Positions 9,749 through 18,904 of a stretch of 64,000 nucleotides of DNA are shown here, one piece after another (position 1 is the stretch's first letter; the number at the start of each line of letters is the position of its first letter). The translations under genes and the position numbers were made by a program. The DNA lies in contig NZ_JBNARB010000013.1 in assembly GCF_049723235.1 (NCBI RefSeq), positions 1 to 64,000 on the forward strand. The letters run 5' to 3'. The notes below the pieces were generated by a model. The model ran no database searches, had not been told where the DNA came from, and saw only the letters and a program-made list of their open reading frames with translations. This DNA is from Thermovenabulum sp049723235 (GTDB lineage Bacteria > Bacillota > Thermosediminibacteria > Thermosediminibacterales > Thermosediminibacteraceae).

Positions 9749-12280
9749 ATGATGCATTATTACGAAAATAGTAGGAATAAAAATTGTTGTAATATGCGTT
9801 TTTTTAAAAAGAAAGTCTTTTTTTCCGGGAGATTAAATATATGTAACGCTCTTTTGATATTAATTCTGGCTTTAAGCATGGTCATAAGTCCTCTTCTTCC
9901 ATTTCCTGCGGCATCTGCCGGGGAAGGCGGCTACAAAGGGGTGCCTTATGCAGGAGTTTTTCAAAAAACTTTTGATTTTCAGGATACAAAAAATCACTGG
10001 GCGGAATCTTCAATAAAAAGAGTTTACGCCCTTTTACTTATGACGGGTGATGGGAAAAGGTTTTATCCCGGGAGGATTTTAAAGAGGGAAGAAGCCCTTT
10101 CGGTGCTGATGAGACTTTTTTCTGAAAAAGCGAAAAATAATGGGGCAAAAAACCTGCCCGGCTCGACAGCTGCAGCTCAGATTAAAGCCTCCGAATGGGC
10201 AAAAGAGGATATCCTGAAGGCAAAAAATGCGGGAATAATTTCCGATGAGGAATTAAATACAACGGATTTTACCCTGCCCGCTTCCCGGGAAGAGGTATTT
10301 TATTTTACGGCGAAAGCCCTGAACTTACCGGCAGAGGAGAACTACGACCGAAACCTTTCGGTATTTCAGGATGCCGGCGAAATAGATTATAAAAAGGCGG
10401 GTTATATAGCCGCTCTCTTTGAAAAGGGCTATATTTACGGTTCGGCAGGGAAGCTTTACCCTAAAAAGTCCATTTCGAGAGCGGAATTTGCCGCCTTTTT
10501 GGACAGGTTTTTGGAAAAAGATTCATCACCTTACACGGTTAATGAGGGGAAGGTAACGGGCAGGGATTCCGGATTTATTCAAATAAGGCTGTATACCGGC
10601 GAAAATATTAAAATAGATAGGGTAGCGGGAAGCCTTGATTTTCCGGTATTGAAAGGGAAAAATCTTTATCTTTCGGATTCCCTTAATGCGGGCGATCAGG
10701 TTAAATTGTTTATAAAAAATAATTCCGTTTTACTCGCTCAGGTTCTCGGTACGGGGGAAAAGGCTCTTTCCGGGAGCATAGAAAAATACGATCCATCAAA
10801 AAGGCTGATGGTGTTAAAGGCAGATGACGGAAATAATAAGAATTATTACTTGGTCAGCGGAGCCGAGGTCTACATGGGCCAGGAAAGGGTGAGCGAAAAG
10901 GAAATACAATCCGGGGTTGAGGCTACGATCCGGGTATTTGGGGACAGGGTTTTTGCGGTATACCTGAAAGGGGAAGATTATCAGGCTCCCCGGGAAATGA
11001 CACTAAAAGGGATGGTGCTAACGGTAAGCGCTGAAAATGATGCCGTAAAGGTTACTCTGGTAAATTTTGACGGAGAGGATCGGGTTTACGAGGAATTTTA
11101 CGCATACCCCGATACCGAAGTGCTGAAAGCCGGGGAAAAGGTGGATTATGAAAATATAAGCCCTGGAGACGAATTGGAAGCTAAGGTGATTTCTTCAGGG
11201 CAGACAAAAAAAGCCCTGCAGGTAAGCCTTCTCCCCGGTGAGGGAGTAAACGCAATTTTAAAAGGCAAAATAGAAAAATCTGATTTTAACGGGGCCCTTT
11301 TGCTTTCTAATGTAAAGGAATTTTTTATGGGGAGGTTCTACGATAAAGGAAGGCTTTTCAAAATAAATATAGATGGGGATACCAGAGCCTACCTCTCGGG
11401 AGAAAGTATTCCCATAGTAGACATTTTCAAACTGCAGGGGAAAGAAGCCTATGTGGCCTGTTCGGGGGATGAAAAAAACTATAAAGCCCTGAAAGTGGTA
11501 GTAAAAAACGGGGACGAATATTTAGAAAACGGATTTTTTAAACCCGTGTGGTCTTTAAACATCATTAACTTTACCGGCTCTCAGGGCACCTTCGATGATT
11601 CCACCATTGCATCCTGCAACGATACAATAATTTTACCGGAGGTGCTGGAAGAACAAAAAGAAGCCTTTGCGGTATTTAATAAGGAAGGTAATTCTATAAG
11701 AATTCCGGTTCTTTACCAGCCCGTCTATTATCCTTCGGATATCAGCATTATTAAGGGCAAAATTTATGAAATCCGGGAAGACAGCGTGGGTATCAAATAC
11801 CAGAGGGATCTTTACAAAAACGATTGGAGCAGTAAGGATTCCGCTATAAATTACCACAACCTAAAGGATTCGCTTTGCTTTGTGGACTTTATATCCTCAA
11901 AGGCAAAGGTTCTGACCAAAGAGGATTTTATTAAGGACAGGTTCTACAAAAATTACTACTACAAAGAGGCTTATCTGGTGAAGAAAAAGGACTCGGTCCT
12001 GGGAATTGTACTGGTGGATGAGGAAAAGGAAGATATAATAAGCCTCGGCAGGATTTCGTCAATTGCAGTGCCACCAGAGGTGGCGACCGTTGAAAGGATG
12101 CAGGATTTCAGCCCCTTTAACGGCAAATGGAATTACGATTCCGCTTCCCTGGATATAAACCTCAGCGGGGCGCTGGTGATAAAAGAAGGAAAAATCCTTG
12201 ACCCTTACGGGCTGAATGTAGGCGACAGGATATATTTTATAAGGGATAACAACCGGGCTTTAGTAATTTTTAAATTCTAA
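9749..12280 (+). CDS. SLH-domain surface protein
   Basis: An 843-aa exported protein. An N-terminal hydrophobic segment (about residues 28-52, ending AASAG) acts as signal peptide. Three SLH-type modules span about residues 75-255, beginning DTKNHWAESSIKRVYALLL and including a third with SISRAEFAAFLDRFL; such modules bind pyruvylated secondary cell-wall polymer. The remaining ~590 residues are beta-rich repeats of unknown function with recurrent KGK(I/M) and ALKVV-like segments. It starts 42 bases after the giant TIG gene and ends 18 bases before the next SLH gene, so the three probably form one operon. The ATGs at 9749 and 9752 are equivalent starts behind GGGAAGGAGAGGG. Confidence 0.8.
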   Translation: MMHYYENSRNKNCCNMRFFKKKVFFSGRLNICNALLILILALSMVISPLLPFPAASAGEGGYKGVPYAGVFQKTFDFQDTKNHWAESSIKRVYALLLMTGDGKRFYPGRILKREEALSVLMRLFSEKAKNNGAKNLPGSTAAAQIKASEWAKEDILKAKNAGIISDEELNTTDFTLPASREEVFYFTAKALNLPAEENYDRNLSVFQDAGEIDYKKAGYIAALFEKGYIYGSAGKLYPKKSISRAEFAAFLDRFLEKDSSPYTVNEGKVTGRDSGFIQIRLYTGENIKIDRVAGSLDFPVLKGKNLYLSDSLNAGDQVKLFIKNNSVLLAQVLGTGEKALSGSIEKYDPSKRLMVLKADDGNNKNYYLVSGAEVYMGQERVSEKEIQSGVEATIRVFGDRVFAVYLKGEDYQAPREMTLKGMVLTVSAENDAVKVTLVNFDGEDRVYEEFYAYPDTEVLKAGEKVDYENISPGDELEAKVISSGQTKKALQVSLLPGEGVNAILKGKIEKSDFNGALLLSNVKEFFMGRFYDKGRLFKINIDGDTRAYLSGESIPIVDIFKLQGKEAYVACSGDEKNYKALKVVVKNGDEYLENGFFKPVWSLNIINFTGSQGTFDDSTIASCNDTIILPEVLEEQKEAFAVFNKEGNSIRIPVLYQPVYYPSDISIIKGKIYEIREDSVGIKYQRDLYKNDWSSKDSAINYHNLKDSLCFVDFISSKAKVLTKEDFIKDRFYKNYYYKEAYLVKKKDSVLGIVLVDEEKEDIISLGRISSIAVPPEVATVERMQDFSPFNGKWNYDSASLDINLSGALVIKEGKILDPYGLNVGDRIYFIRDNNRALVIFKF

Positions 12281-12298
12281 ATTATAGAGGGATAAGCC

Positions 12299-13834
12299 AT
12301 GAAAAAACTGCAAAAAATTAAGATATTTTTGGGTATGAACCTGATATTAGCCCTCGCCTTATTCCTATTTCCGATTCGAGCCTTTGCCCTTCCGGGCTAT
12401 GAAGGAGGAATAAAAAATGAGGTGGAGTACGCTGAGCCCCTTTTCCTGACGGGAGAACCGGTGCTTTTAAAGGGAAAGGTGACAATAACCGAAGGCAGGG
12501 TAAAAAACGGCAAAAGGCAGGACAGGATAAGCTACAGCCTTTCCGATGAGCAAAAAAATGTACAGCTTTCAAGGAGCCTTACTTTCGATGTAACGGTGAG
12601 AGAAATAAAGGAAGAGAGGCAGGTAATAGAAGATGCCGTTCTTTCCCGGTTCAGCGAAAACATCACTGTAAAGCGAGGAAAAACGCAGGATAGGTACAGC
12701 CTGGTTTCTTATTCCTTTTCCTCCTCTCAGGTTACCGATATTACACCTTCGGTGGATTATACCTCCCTGAATTTCGGCGGAAGGAAGGTCTACTCGATAA
12801 ACCGGGATGAAGGGGAAGTGGTAGTGGAATTTTCTTCAAAAGGGGTAGAATACAAAAGCCCTTTCGGCGGCGTGGAAATCCGAAAGGGTACATATCTTAT
12901 TACCTGCAGCAGGAAGGAAAACTCAAAACAGAATATTCCCGCCCATTCCTGGGATGCTAAAATAGGTTCGGAAATATACCGGGAAATAACGAGGGATTTA
13001 TCCTATATCAAAAACGATCCAAAGCTCATAAGCTTCGAGGGAGGATTTCTGGAGGAAACCAGAGAGTTTTCGCGGATGAAATACGATTACGACCTCCCCA
13101 GGATGAAGGATGGTGTCCCGCTTTCGTCAGGCAGGAATTCGGGGGCAATGGAAAAGACCCTGGAAACGTCGCCGGTTAGCAAGCGGATGCAAATCGTGAA
13201 GGCGGCAGATTTGAAAAACCACTGGGCAAAAGAAGATGTGGAAAAGCTCCTGTCCCTTGGAATACTGGTACAAACGGGAAACTATTTTTACCCGGAAGGT
13301 TACGAAAAAAGGGGCAATTTTGCGAAGGCCCTTGGAAGGCTTATGGATTCGCCTTCAAGGGTTTCTAAGATCCTGGAAGGAAGCGGAGCGGGCCTTTTAA
13401 AAAACCCCGGTACAAATGACGGCAAATCCTTATACGATGATGTGAGTGAAAAAGAGAACGGCTACGAATACATCGAGAGCCTCTACCGGTTCGGTGTAAT
13501 GGAGGGGACTGCTTACCGGCTCTTTTCCCCCGATAAAACCCTTACCAGGGCGGAAGCGGTAACTTCCCTTGTAAGAGCCCTGGGCCTGATGAATGCGGCA
13601 GGAGAATATCCGGGGAGCACGGGGTTTCTCGATGATGACTCCATTCCCTCCTGGGCAAAAAGAGCGGTTTTTGCGGCAAAGGAGCTGGGGCTTGTAAAGG
13701 GGGACAGGGCAGGCTTTTTTAGACCTTTTGACCCGCTGACAAAAGCGGAATCGGCGGTACTGCTTTCCAGATTTTTAAGTTATTTAAAGGATGATATTAA
13801 AAAGGATTTCATAAAAAGGAGCTTGAGTTTTTAA
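12299..13834 (+). CDS. exported protein with C-terminal SLH domains
   Basis: A 511-aa protein with a signal peptide (residues 1-30, ending IRAFALP). The N-terminal ~300 residues are beta-rich and not recognised. Three SLH modules lie at about residues 302-505: DLKNHWAKEDVEKLLSLGIL; a second with TLTRAEAVTSLVRALGL; and a third with SWAKRAVFAAKELGL and PLTKAESAVLLSRFL. In the preceding gene the SLH modules are N-terminal; here they are C-terminal. Co-transcription with the TIG giant suggests that the two SLH proteins help anchor or present it, which is inference. Confidence 0.8.
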   Translation: MKKLQKIKIFLGMNLILALALFLFPIRAFALPGYEGGIKNEVEYAEPLFLTGEPVLLKGKVTITEGRVKNGKRQDRISYSLSDEQKNVQLSRSLTFDVTVREIKEERQVIEDAVLSRFSENITVKRGKTQDRYSLVSYSFSSSQVTDITPSVDYTSLNFGGRKVYSINRDEGEVVVEFSSKGVEYKSPFGGVEIRKGTYLITCSRKENSKQNIPAHSWDAKIGSEIYREITRDLSYIKNDPKLISFEGGFLEETREFSRMKYDYDLPRMKDGVPLSSGRNSGAMEKTLETSPVSKRMQIVKAADLKNHWAKEDVEKLLSLGILVQTGNYFYPEGYEKRGNFAKALGRLMDSPSRVSKILEGSGAGLLKNPGTNDGKSLYDDVSEKENGYEYIESLYRFGVMEGTAYRLFSPDKTLTRAEAVTSLVRALGLMNAAGEYPGSTGFLDDDSIPSWAKRAVFAAKELGLVKGDRAGFFRPFDPLTKAESAVLLSRFLSYLKDDIKKDFIKRSLSF

Positions 13835-13860
13835 AGGCTTTTTAAAGCCTTTTTTTATTT
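13832..13860 (+). terminator. intrinsic terminator after the SLH gene
   Basis: AAAGGCTT pairs with AAGCCTTT around a short loop and is followed by a run of seven T's. It closes the TIG/SLH operon. Confidence 0.85.
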
Positions 13861-13919
13861 TGCCTGCATAAAAAACCGTACCGGGCAAAAAACTATAAAA
13901 AAACAGGAAGTGAAGGAAT

Positions 13920-14126
13920 ATGACCCTGGAGGATTTTATTAATTCCTTCAATATAACTCAGGTGATAATTTTTATAGCTTCCGGTCTTTTTCTTCTTCTT
14001 GTAGACAGGCCGTATTTGAAAAAAAAGGGTTATACACGGGATGAGAAGTTCTGCACTGCCGTAGGGTTTTTCTACGTTTTTGGGATTCCCGCTCTTTATT
14101 TACTTATCTCCCTTTTCCTGAAATAA
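13920..14126 (+). CDS. small two-helix membrane protein of the germination locus
   Basis: A 68-aa protein with two hydrophobic helices (about residues 12-28 and 48-66) joined by a basic loop LVDRPYLKKKGYTRDEK. It starts 20 bases after CAGGAAGTGAAGG and ends 28 bases before the gerA-type gene. Small proteins of this size and topology are found beside gerA operons in Clostridia (the CLC_0170-type family); membership here is judged by eye. No enzymatic motif is visible. A role in the spore inner membrane with the germinant receptor is inferred from position only. Confidence 0.6.
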   Translation: MTLEDFINSFNITQVIIFIASGLFLLLVDRPYLKKKGYTRDEKFCTAVGFFYVFGIPALYLLISLFLK

Positions 14127-14154
14127 CTCCACATAATCGAAAGGATGAAAGCCG

Positions 14155-15765
14155 TTGAAAAAGCTCTTTAAAAGCCTTTTTAAAACGGAAAAAACCGAAA
14201 TATACCATAAAAAGGATATTTATCCGGACACTTCGCGAAAGCTGAAAAAGGATATAAAGGAAAATTTAAAAATATTAAGCGAGGAGTATTTTATCGACTG
14301 CGATGACGTCATCCTCAGGGAATTCGATGTAATGGACGCATCCGGGAAAAGACACAGGATGGCGGTGGTGTGGATAGACGGTCTTGTGGATAAACAGCTG
14401 ATTCAGGAGCACGTTATAAAAGCCCTTTTAATCTTTGGAAGGGAGATACCGCCTGCTACCGGGGCGGATCGTTTTCTGGAGCTGGTAAAGGAGAGCTTTT
14501 TAACGGCAGCGGATTTAAAGGAATCGGACAATTTCGGGGAGGCGGTGCTGGCGGTCTTAAGCGGGGATACCCTTTTGCTTTTGGACGGTGCGGGGAAAAC
14601 CTTGATAATTAGCTCCCGGGGATGGGAAAAAAGGAGCATTCAGGAGCCCTCCACCGAAGCGGTGATCCACGGTCCCAAGGACGGCTTCACCGAGACCTTC
14701 AGGATCAATGTGGCCCAGGTGAGAAGAAGGATTAAAGACCCCAACCTGAAGATAAAGACCATACGTTTGGGGAGGCATACCCGCACCGATGTGGCGGTAA
14801 TGTACATAAAAGGGATTGCAAACCCGAAAGTGGTGGAAGAATTTTTAAAAAGGCTCGACAAAGTGGATGTGGAAAGCATCATGGATGCCGGCTATTTGGA
14901 GCAGTACATCGAAGATTCCTGGGTATCGCCCTTCCCGCTGTTTAGAAGGACGGAAAGGCCCGATGTGGTAAGCGCCGCCCTATTGGAAGGATGCGTTGCG
15001 CTTGTCTGCGACAATACCCCCTATGCCCTTATTGCCCCCGTCACCTTCTGGAGCCTGTTTCATTCCGCCGAGGACTTTTATGAAAGGTGGCACATCGCAA
15101 CCCTGGTCAGGTATCTCAGGTTCTTAGCTATTTTTACCGCAACCTCCGCCCCTGCCCTCTACGTAGCCTTTGTTTCCTTTCATCCGGGGCTTTTGCCTAC
15201 CGACCTGGCCTTATCCATCGGTGCTACCCGCGAGGGTGTTCCCTTTTCTTCAACCATTGAAGCTCTCATAATGATGACAGCTCTTGAGCTTTTGAGAGAA
15301 GCGGGAATAAGGCTTCCGGGGCCTATAGGCCAGACCATAGGCATAGTGGGCGGCCTCGTGGTGGGGGAAGCGGCGGTTAGGGCGGGTATCGTAAGCCCGA
15401 TAATGGTTATAGTCATTGCAATAAACGCCATTTCCTCCTTTGCTATCCCAAGCTACAGCGTAGCCATAGGTTTCAGGCTCCTTACCTTTATATTTTTAGC
15501 CCTGTCTTCCTTAGCGGGACTATACGGCGTAGCAATAGGTTATATCTGGTTTGTTCTTTACCTTTGCACGTTAAAGAGCTTTGGTGCCAATTACTTAGAC
15601 CCTTTTGTGAATTTGGACCCGGAAAAGCTGGAAGATTTGATGGTGAGATACCCCCTTCGCTTTATGTCCAAAAGGCCCGATTTTACCCATCCGCTGGATG
15701 AAATCACCATAAACAAGGAACTTTTATCCAAAATTCAAAGCGGTGATGAAAATGCTGATGGATAA
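14155..15765 (+). CDS. GerA-family spore germination protein, A subunit
   Basis: Integral membrane subunit of a nutrient germinant receptor in the spore inner membrane. The 536-aa length, the hydrophilic N-terminal half (about 1-285) with a DNFGEAVLAVLSGDTLLLLDG segment, and a C-terminal membrane half with several helices (about 310-480, including PALYVAFVSFHPGLLPTDL) match the family. Translation starts at TTG 14155 behind GAAAGGATG. The B-subunit gene overlaps its 3' end, giving an A-B-C operon. Such operons are usually transcribed in the forespore by sigma-G; I did not identify that promoter. Confidence 0.93.
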   Translation: MKKLFKSLFKTEKTEIYHKKDIYPDTSRKLKKDIKENLKILSEEYFIDCDDVILREFDVMDASGKRHRMAVVWIDGLVDKQLIQEHVIKALLIFGREIPPATGADRFLELVKESFLTAADLKESDNFGEAVLAVLSGDTLLLLDGAGKTLIISSRGWEKRSIQEPSTEAVIHGPKDGFTETFRINVAQVRRRIKDPNLKIKTIRLGRHTRTDVAVMYIKGIANPKVVEEFLKRLDKVDVESIMDAGYLEQYIEDSWVSPFPLFRRTERPDVVSAALLEGCVALVCDNTPYALIAPVTFWSLFHSAEDFYERWHIATLVRYLRFLAIFTATSAPALYVAFVSFHPGLLPTDLALSIGATREGVPFSSTIEALIMMTALELLREAGIRLPGPIGQTIGIVGGLVVGEAAVRAGIVSPIMVIVIAINAISSFAIPSYSVAIGFRLLTFIFLALSSLAGLYGVAIGYIWFVLYLCTLKSFGANYLDPFVNLDPEKLEDLMVRYPLRFMSKRPDFTHPLDEITINKELLSKIQSGDENADG

Positions 15766-16840
15766 CGACAAAATTTCCACCAGGCAGGCAATAGTATTTT
15801 TAATCAGCATAGCTATAGGAGCGGGGATTTTGAGCCTGCCGCGACAGGTGGATGAAATGGCGGGTCAGGACGGATGGGTATCCATAATCCTGGGCGGGAT
15901 TATTAACTTGATAGGAGGCCTTGTTGTCGCTGCTCTGGTAGCAAGGCACAAAGAGGATGCGGTGAAGATTTCAAAAAAACTTATGGGGAAGCTTTTTACC
16001 GGGATTATCGGTGTTTTTTATATTATCTATTTTTTAATGATCTCCGCTGTGGTAAACCAGACCTCGGCGGAGGTAATAAATCAATTTTTGCTGGAACATA
16101 CACCCAAGGGGTTTACAATATTCAGCATTCTGCTCCTTGGATTTTATGCGGTGAGGGTAGGCATTGAGCCAACGGTAAGGGCAGTAATGGTGCTTTCTCC
16201 CTCTGCCATATTTGCCTTTACTTTAATCATTTTTACTAGTCTTTCTAAAGCTAAATTAGATGAGATACTGCCTGTAATGACTACCCCTTTTAAAAATATT
16301 TTTTTTGCTTCCTTACAAACCCTTTTTGCTCTGGAAGGGTTTGAGGTGCTGTTATTCATTGCACCCTATTTGAGGAAGCCCGAGAAGGCTAAAATTATAG
16401 TTACACTATATACTGCGGTTACCACCCTTTTTTATCTTTTCATAACGGTGGTAACCTTCATGGTGATGGGTAAAAACGAAACCAGACTCTTTGTATGGCC
16501 CGTTTTTATGATGATAAAGGGGATAACCGCACCCGGGGAAGTGTTTGAAAGGCTGGACGCCTTTGCCATAACTATATGGGTAGTTCAAATATTTACAACT
16601 GTGATAGGATATTATTTCAGCATTGTTATTATCGTAAAATCTCTTTTTAATTTAAAGGAAGAAAATTACCTGAGCGCAGTATTTTTACCCCTTCTTTATT
16701 TTGCGGCAAACCTGCCCGGTAATTTCGCCGAAAATAAAGATTTAGCGGGGTATGTGAACTACCTGATATATCCTGCCGCATTCATTATTCCCGCTCTCTT
16801 GCTTCTATTTAGCTTCTTAAAAAAGGCGGGTGGTGAATAG
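15743..16840 (+). CDS. GerAB/GerKB-type germination protein, B subunit
   Basis: A 365-aa, ten-helix protein of the APC-transporter superfamily and the likely germinant-binding subunit of the receptor. The N-terminus DNDKISTRQAIVFLISIAIGAGILSLP and the repeated hydrophobic segments are typical. The longest start (GTG 15743) lies inside the A-subunit gene; the in-frame ATGs at 15746, 15752 and 15758 are alternatives, and I cannot separate them by ribosome site. Its TAG overlaps the GTG start of the C subunit. Position between A and C subunits makes the assignment secure. Confidence 0.92.
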   Translation: MMKMLMDNDKISTRQAIVFLISIAIGAGILSLPRQVDEMAGQDGWVSIILGGIINLIGGLVVAALVARHKEDAVKISKKLMGKLFTGIIGVFYIIYFLMISAVVNQTSAEVINQFLLEHTPKGFTIFSILLLGFYAVRVGIEPTVRAVMVLSPSAIFAFTLIIFTSLSKAKLDEILPVMTTPFKNIFFASLQTLFALEGFEVLLFIAPYLRKPEKAKIIVTLYTAVTTLFYLFITVVTFMVMGKNETRLFVWPVFMMIKGITAPGEVFERLDAFAITIWVVQIFTTVIGYYFSIVIIVKSLFNLKEENYLSAVFLPLLYFAANLPGNFAENKDLAGYVNYLIYPAAFIIPALLLLFSFLKKAGGE

Positions 16841-17961
16841 TGAAGGGCTTTTTAAAAATTTCTTCCATCGCACTAATCCTTTTGGTCTTACTTACCGGGT
16901 GCTGGGATATGGTGGATATAGACAAGAGAATATTCATAGGTAATGTAGGGGTTGATAAAGCCGAGGATAAGTACCTTTTTATCTTCACCTACCCGATAGT
17001 GAGAAAGCTGGCAGGGGGAGAAGGAGGCGGGGGCGGTGGTGGAGGAGGGAAAAACATATATACGATAAAAACCGAAGCCCGGTCTTTCACCGAAGCGGTA
17101 TCCCTTATAGCCCACCGGACCAGCAGGCGGATATATTTCGACCACAGTAGAAACATCATCATAGGAGAGGATGCGGCAAGATCCGGCCTGAAAGAACTCT
17201 TGGAATCCTTTGAAAGTAATACCCAGACCAACAGAAGAAGTTTTCTCATCATAGCAAAGGGCAAAGCAGAGGAAATCCTGGGACAGGAAAGCGATCAGGA
17301 AGTAGTGCTTGCCTATTATATAGAAAGCCTTTTCAAGGATGCCCAGAATAAAGGAGATTTAATTATTAAAGACTTTTCCCAGGTTATGGAGCAGATTCAT
17401 TCTTTAAAGGGTAATGCCTTGATGCCCTCTATCGTAAGAACTGGAAAGGAATTGGATGTACATGGCGGTGCGGTGATAAAAAATTACAGGCTGGTAGGCT
17501 TTTTGAGCCCGGAGGAGGCAAGGGGTATAAACATCCTGAGGGGAGAAGCCAATCAAACCATTACCGCCTTTCAGCTGGGGGAAAAGAAAATAGTGGTCTG
17601 CGAGATAAATAGAGTCGACTCCAAACCGGTTCTTGTAAAATCCGACGAAGCGCCGGTTCTAAGGTACGACATAGAAATAGCCGCTTCGTTAAAGGAAATT
17701 CCCATTATGAAAATAGATTCGAAGGTATTGAAAGAGCTGGAAGAAACCTTTGCCTCAGAGATAAAAAAGCAGGTGGGAAGAGGGATAGAAAAAATACAGA
17801 AGGATTACAGGGTGGATGTCCTGGGCGTGGGAGAGTACCTATATAAATATAAACCCAAAGTCTGGGGAAAATACGAAAAGGACTGGGAGAATATCTTCCC
17901 CGATGCGGAAATCATAATAAACCCAAAAGTAAAATTTATAAACCTGGGTCCCGTAATATGA
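16840..17961 (+). CDS. GerAC/GerKC-type germination lipoprotein, C subunit
   Basis: A 373-aa lipoprotein of the Ger(x)C family. The signal peptide ends in the lipobox LLTGC, followed by WDMVDIDKR, the usual start of the mature protein. It would sit on the outer face of the spore inner membrane as third receptor subunit. An unusual glycine tract (GGEGG then eight more Gly, residues about 58-70) is encoded by a G-rich run at 17012-17048. This lies in a variable loop in the family and could be prone to length change. The start GTG 16840 overlaps the upstream stop. Confidence 0.92.
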   Translation: MKGFLKISSIALILLVLLTGCWDMVDIDKRIFIGNVGVDKAEDKYLFIFTYPIVRKLAGGEGGGGGGGGGKNIYTIKTEARSFTEAVSLIAHRTSRRIYFDHSRNIIIGEDAARSGLKELLESFESNTQTNRRSFLIIAKGKAEEILGQESDQEVVLAYYIESLFKDAQNKGDLIIKDFSQVMEQIHSLKGNALMPSIVRTGKELDVHGGAVIKNYRLVGFLSPEEARGINILRGEANQTITAFQLGEKKIVVCEINRVDSKPVLVKSDEAPVLRYDIEIAASLKEIPIMKIDSKVLKELEETFASEIKKQVGRGIEKIQKDYRVDVLGVGEYLYKYKPKVWGKYEKDWENIFPDAEIIINPKVKFINLGPVI

Positions 17962-18023
17962 TTATCACCGCTATTTTCTGGGAATAATTTTACTAAAGGA
18001 AAACCATAGGGGAGAGGCAAAAA

Positions 18024-18671
18024 ATGAAGAGGGTAAAAAGGGTGCTTTTCTGCCTTGCCGTAATACTTATTGCCGGTTTTTTCGCTGCCGTTTTTTCCGG
18101 CTATGCGGTAAAAAGCGATGAAAACTACGTGCACGAAGGGATAATACGCCTCCATGTGGTGGCAGACAGCGATGCAAAGGAGGACCAGGAGCTAAAGCTG
18201 ATGGTCAGGGATGCGGTGCTGAAAAATCTGATGCCGGTCCTGGAAAGGGTTAAAAGTCATGAAGAGGGCAAAGATTATATAATTTCCCACCTCAAAGAAA
18301 TCGAAGAGGTGGCACAAAAAGAGGTTCAAAAATACAAAAAGGGCTACCAGGTAAAGGCCTATTACGGGGTTTTCCCCTTCCCGCCTAAAAAATACGGGCT
18401 TTTGTACATGCCGGCGGGAAACTACGAAGCCTTAAGGATAGTCCTGGGAAAGGGCGAAGGGCAAAACTGGTGGTGCGTGCTCTTTCCTCCCCTGTGCTTT
18501 GTGGATATAGCCAAAAAAGACCTGACAAAAGAGGAAGAAATTTTGTTAAACGGTGAAAAAATAAAGATTACCTTTAAATTAAAATCCGAAGAAATGCTGA
18601 AAATGGCCCTGAACCGCCTAAGAGAAGGTGCCAGGATCGCAAAGTTGAACATAAATTATATAGGCAAATAA
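18024..18671 (+). CDS. spoIIR: stage II sporulation protein R
   Basis: A 215-aa secreted signalling protein. In Bacillus the forespore makes SpoIIR to trigger SpoIIGA processing of pro-sigma-E in the mother cell. An N-terminal membrane/signal segment (residues 8-28) precedes the conserved RLHVVADSDAKEDQELKL and later GNYEALRIVLGKGEGQNWWC and VLFPPLCFVD, which are hallmark SpoIIR motifs. It lies 62 bases after the ger operon with its own GGGGAGAGG ribosome site. Forespore (sigma-F) control is expected from the family; the promoter was not resolved. Confidence 0.95.
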   Translation: MKRVKRVLFCLAVILIAGFFAAVFSGYAVKSDENYVHEGIIRLHVVADSDAKEDQELKLMVRDAVLKNLMPVLERVKSHEEGKDYIISHLKEIEEVAQKEVQKYKKGYQVKAYYGVFPFPPKKYGLLYMPAGNYEALRIVLGKGEGQNWWCVLFPPLCFVDIAKKDLTKEEEILLNGEKIKITFKLKSEEMLKMALNRLREGARIAKLNINYIGK

Positions 18672-18749
18672 ACATTTTGCATATCAAAAAATCCCGTTAT
18701 TTATTGTTATAAGCTTTTAACCTCCTCTATAAATGATTAAAGAGCAATG

Positions 18750-18790
18750 CGCTTTATTTTCTTTAAATTAAAGCGTTTTTTTCTTTTTTG
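18750..18790 (+). terminator. terminator in the spoIIR-decarboxylase gap
   Basis: CGCTTTA (18750-18756) pairs with TAAAGCG (18769-18775) and is followed by TTTTTTTCTTTTTT. The rest of the 233-base gap (18672-18904) is A+T-rich; I see no further gene in it. Confidence 0.75.
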
Positions 18791-18904
18791 CTCCCATATT
18801 TCACAAAAAATTAACAATATGTTCGGAATTTGTTTATTGAAATTTTAGAGAATATGTGTTTTAATATGTTTGTTTATTTATTAGTTTAAAAAACCAGAGG
18901 GAGT

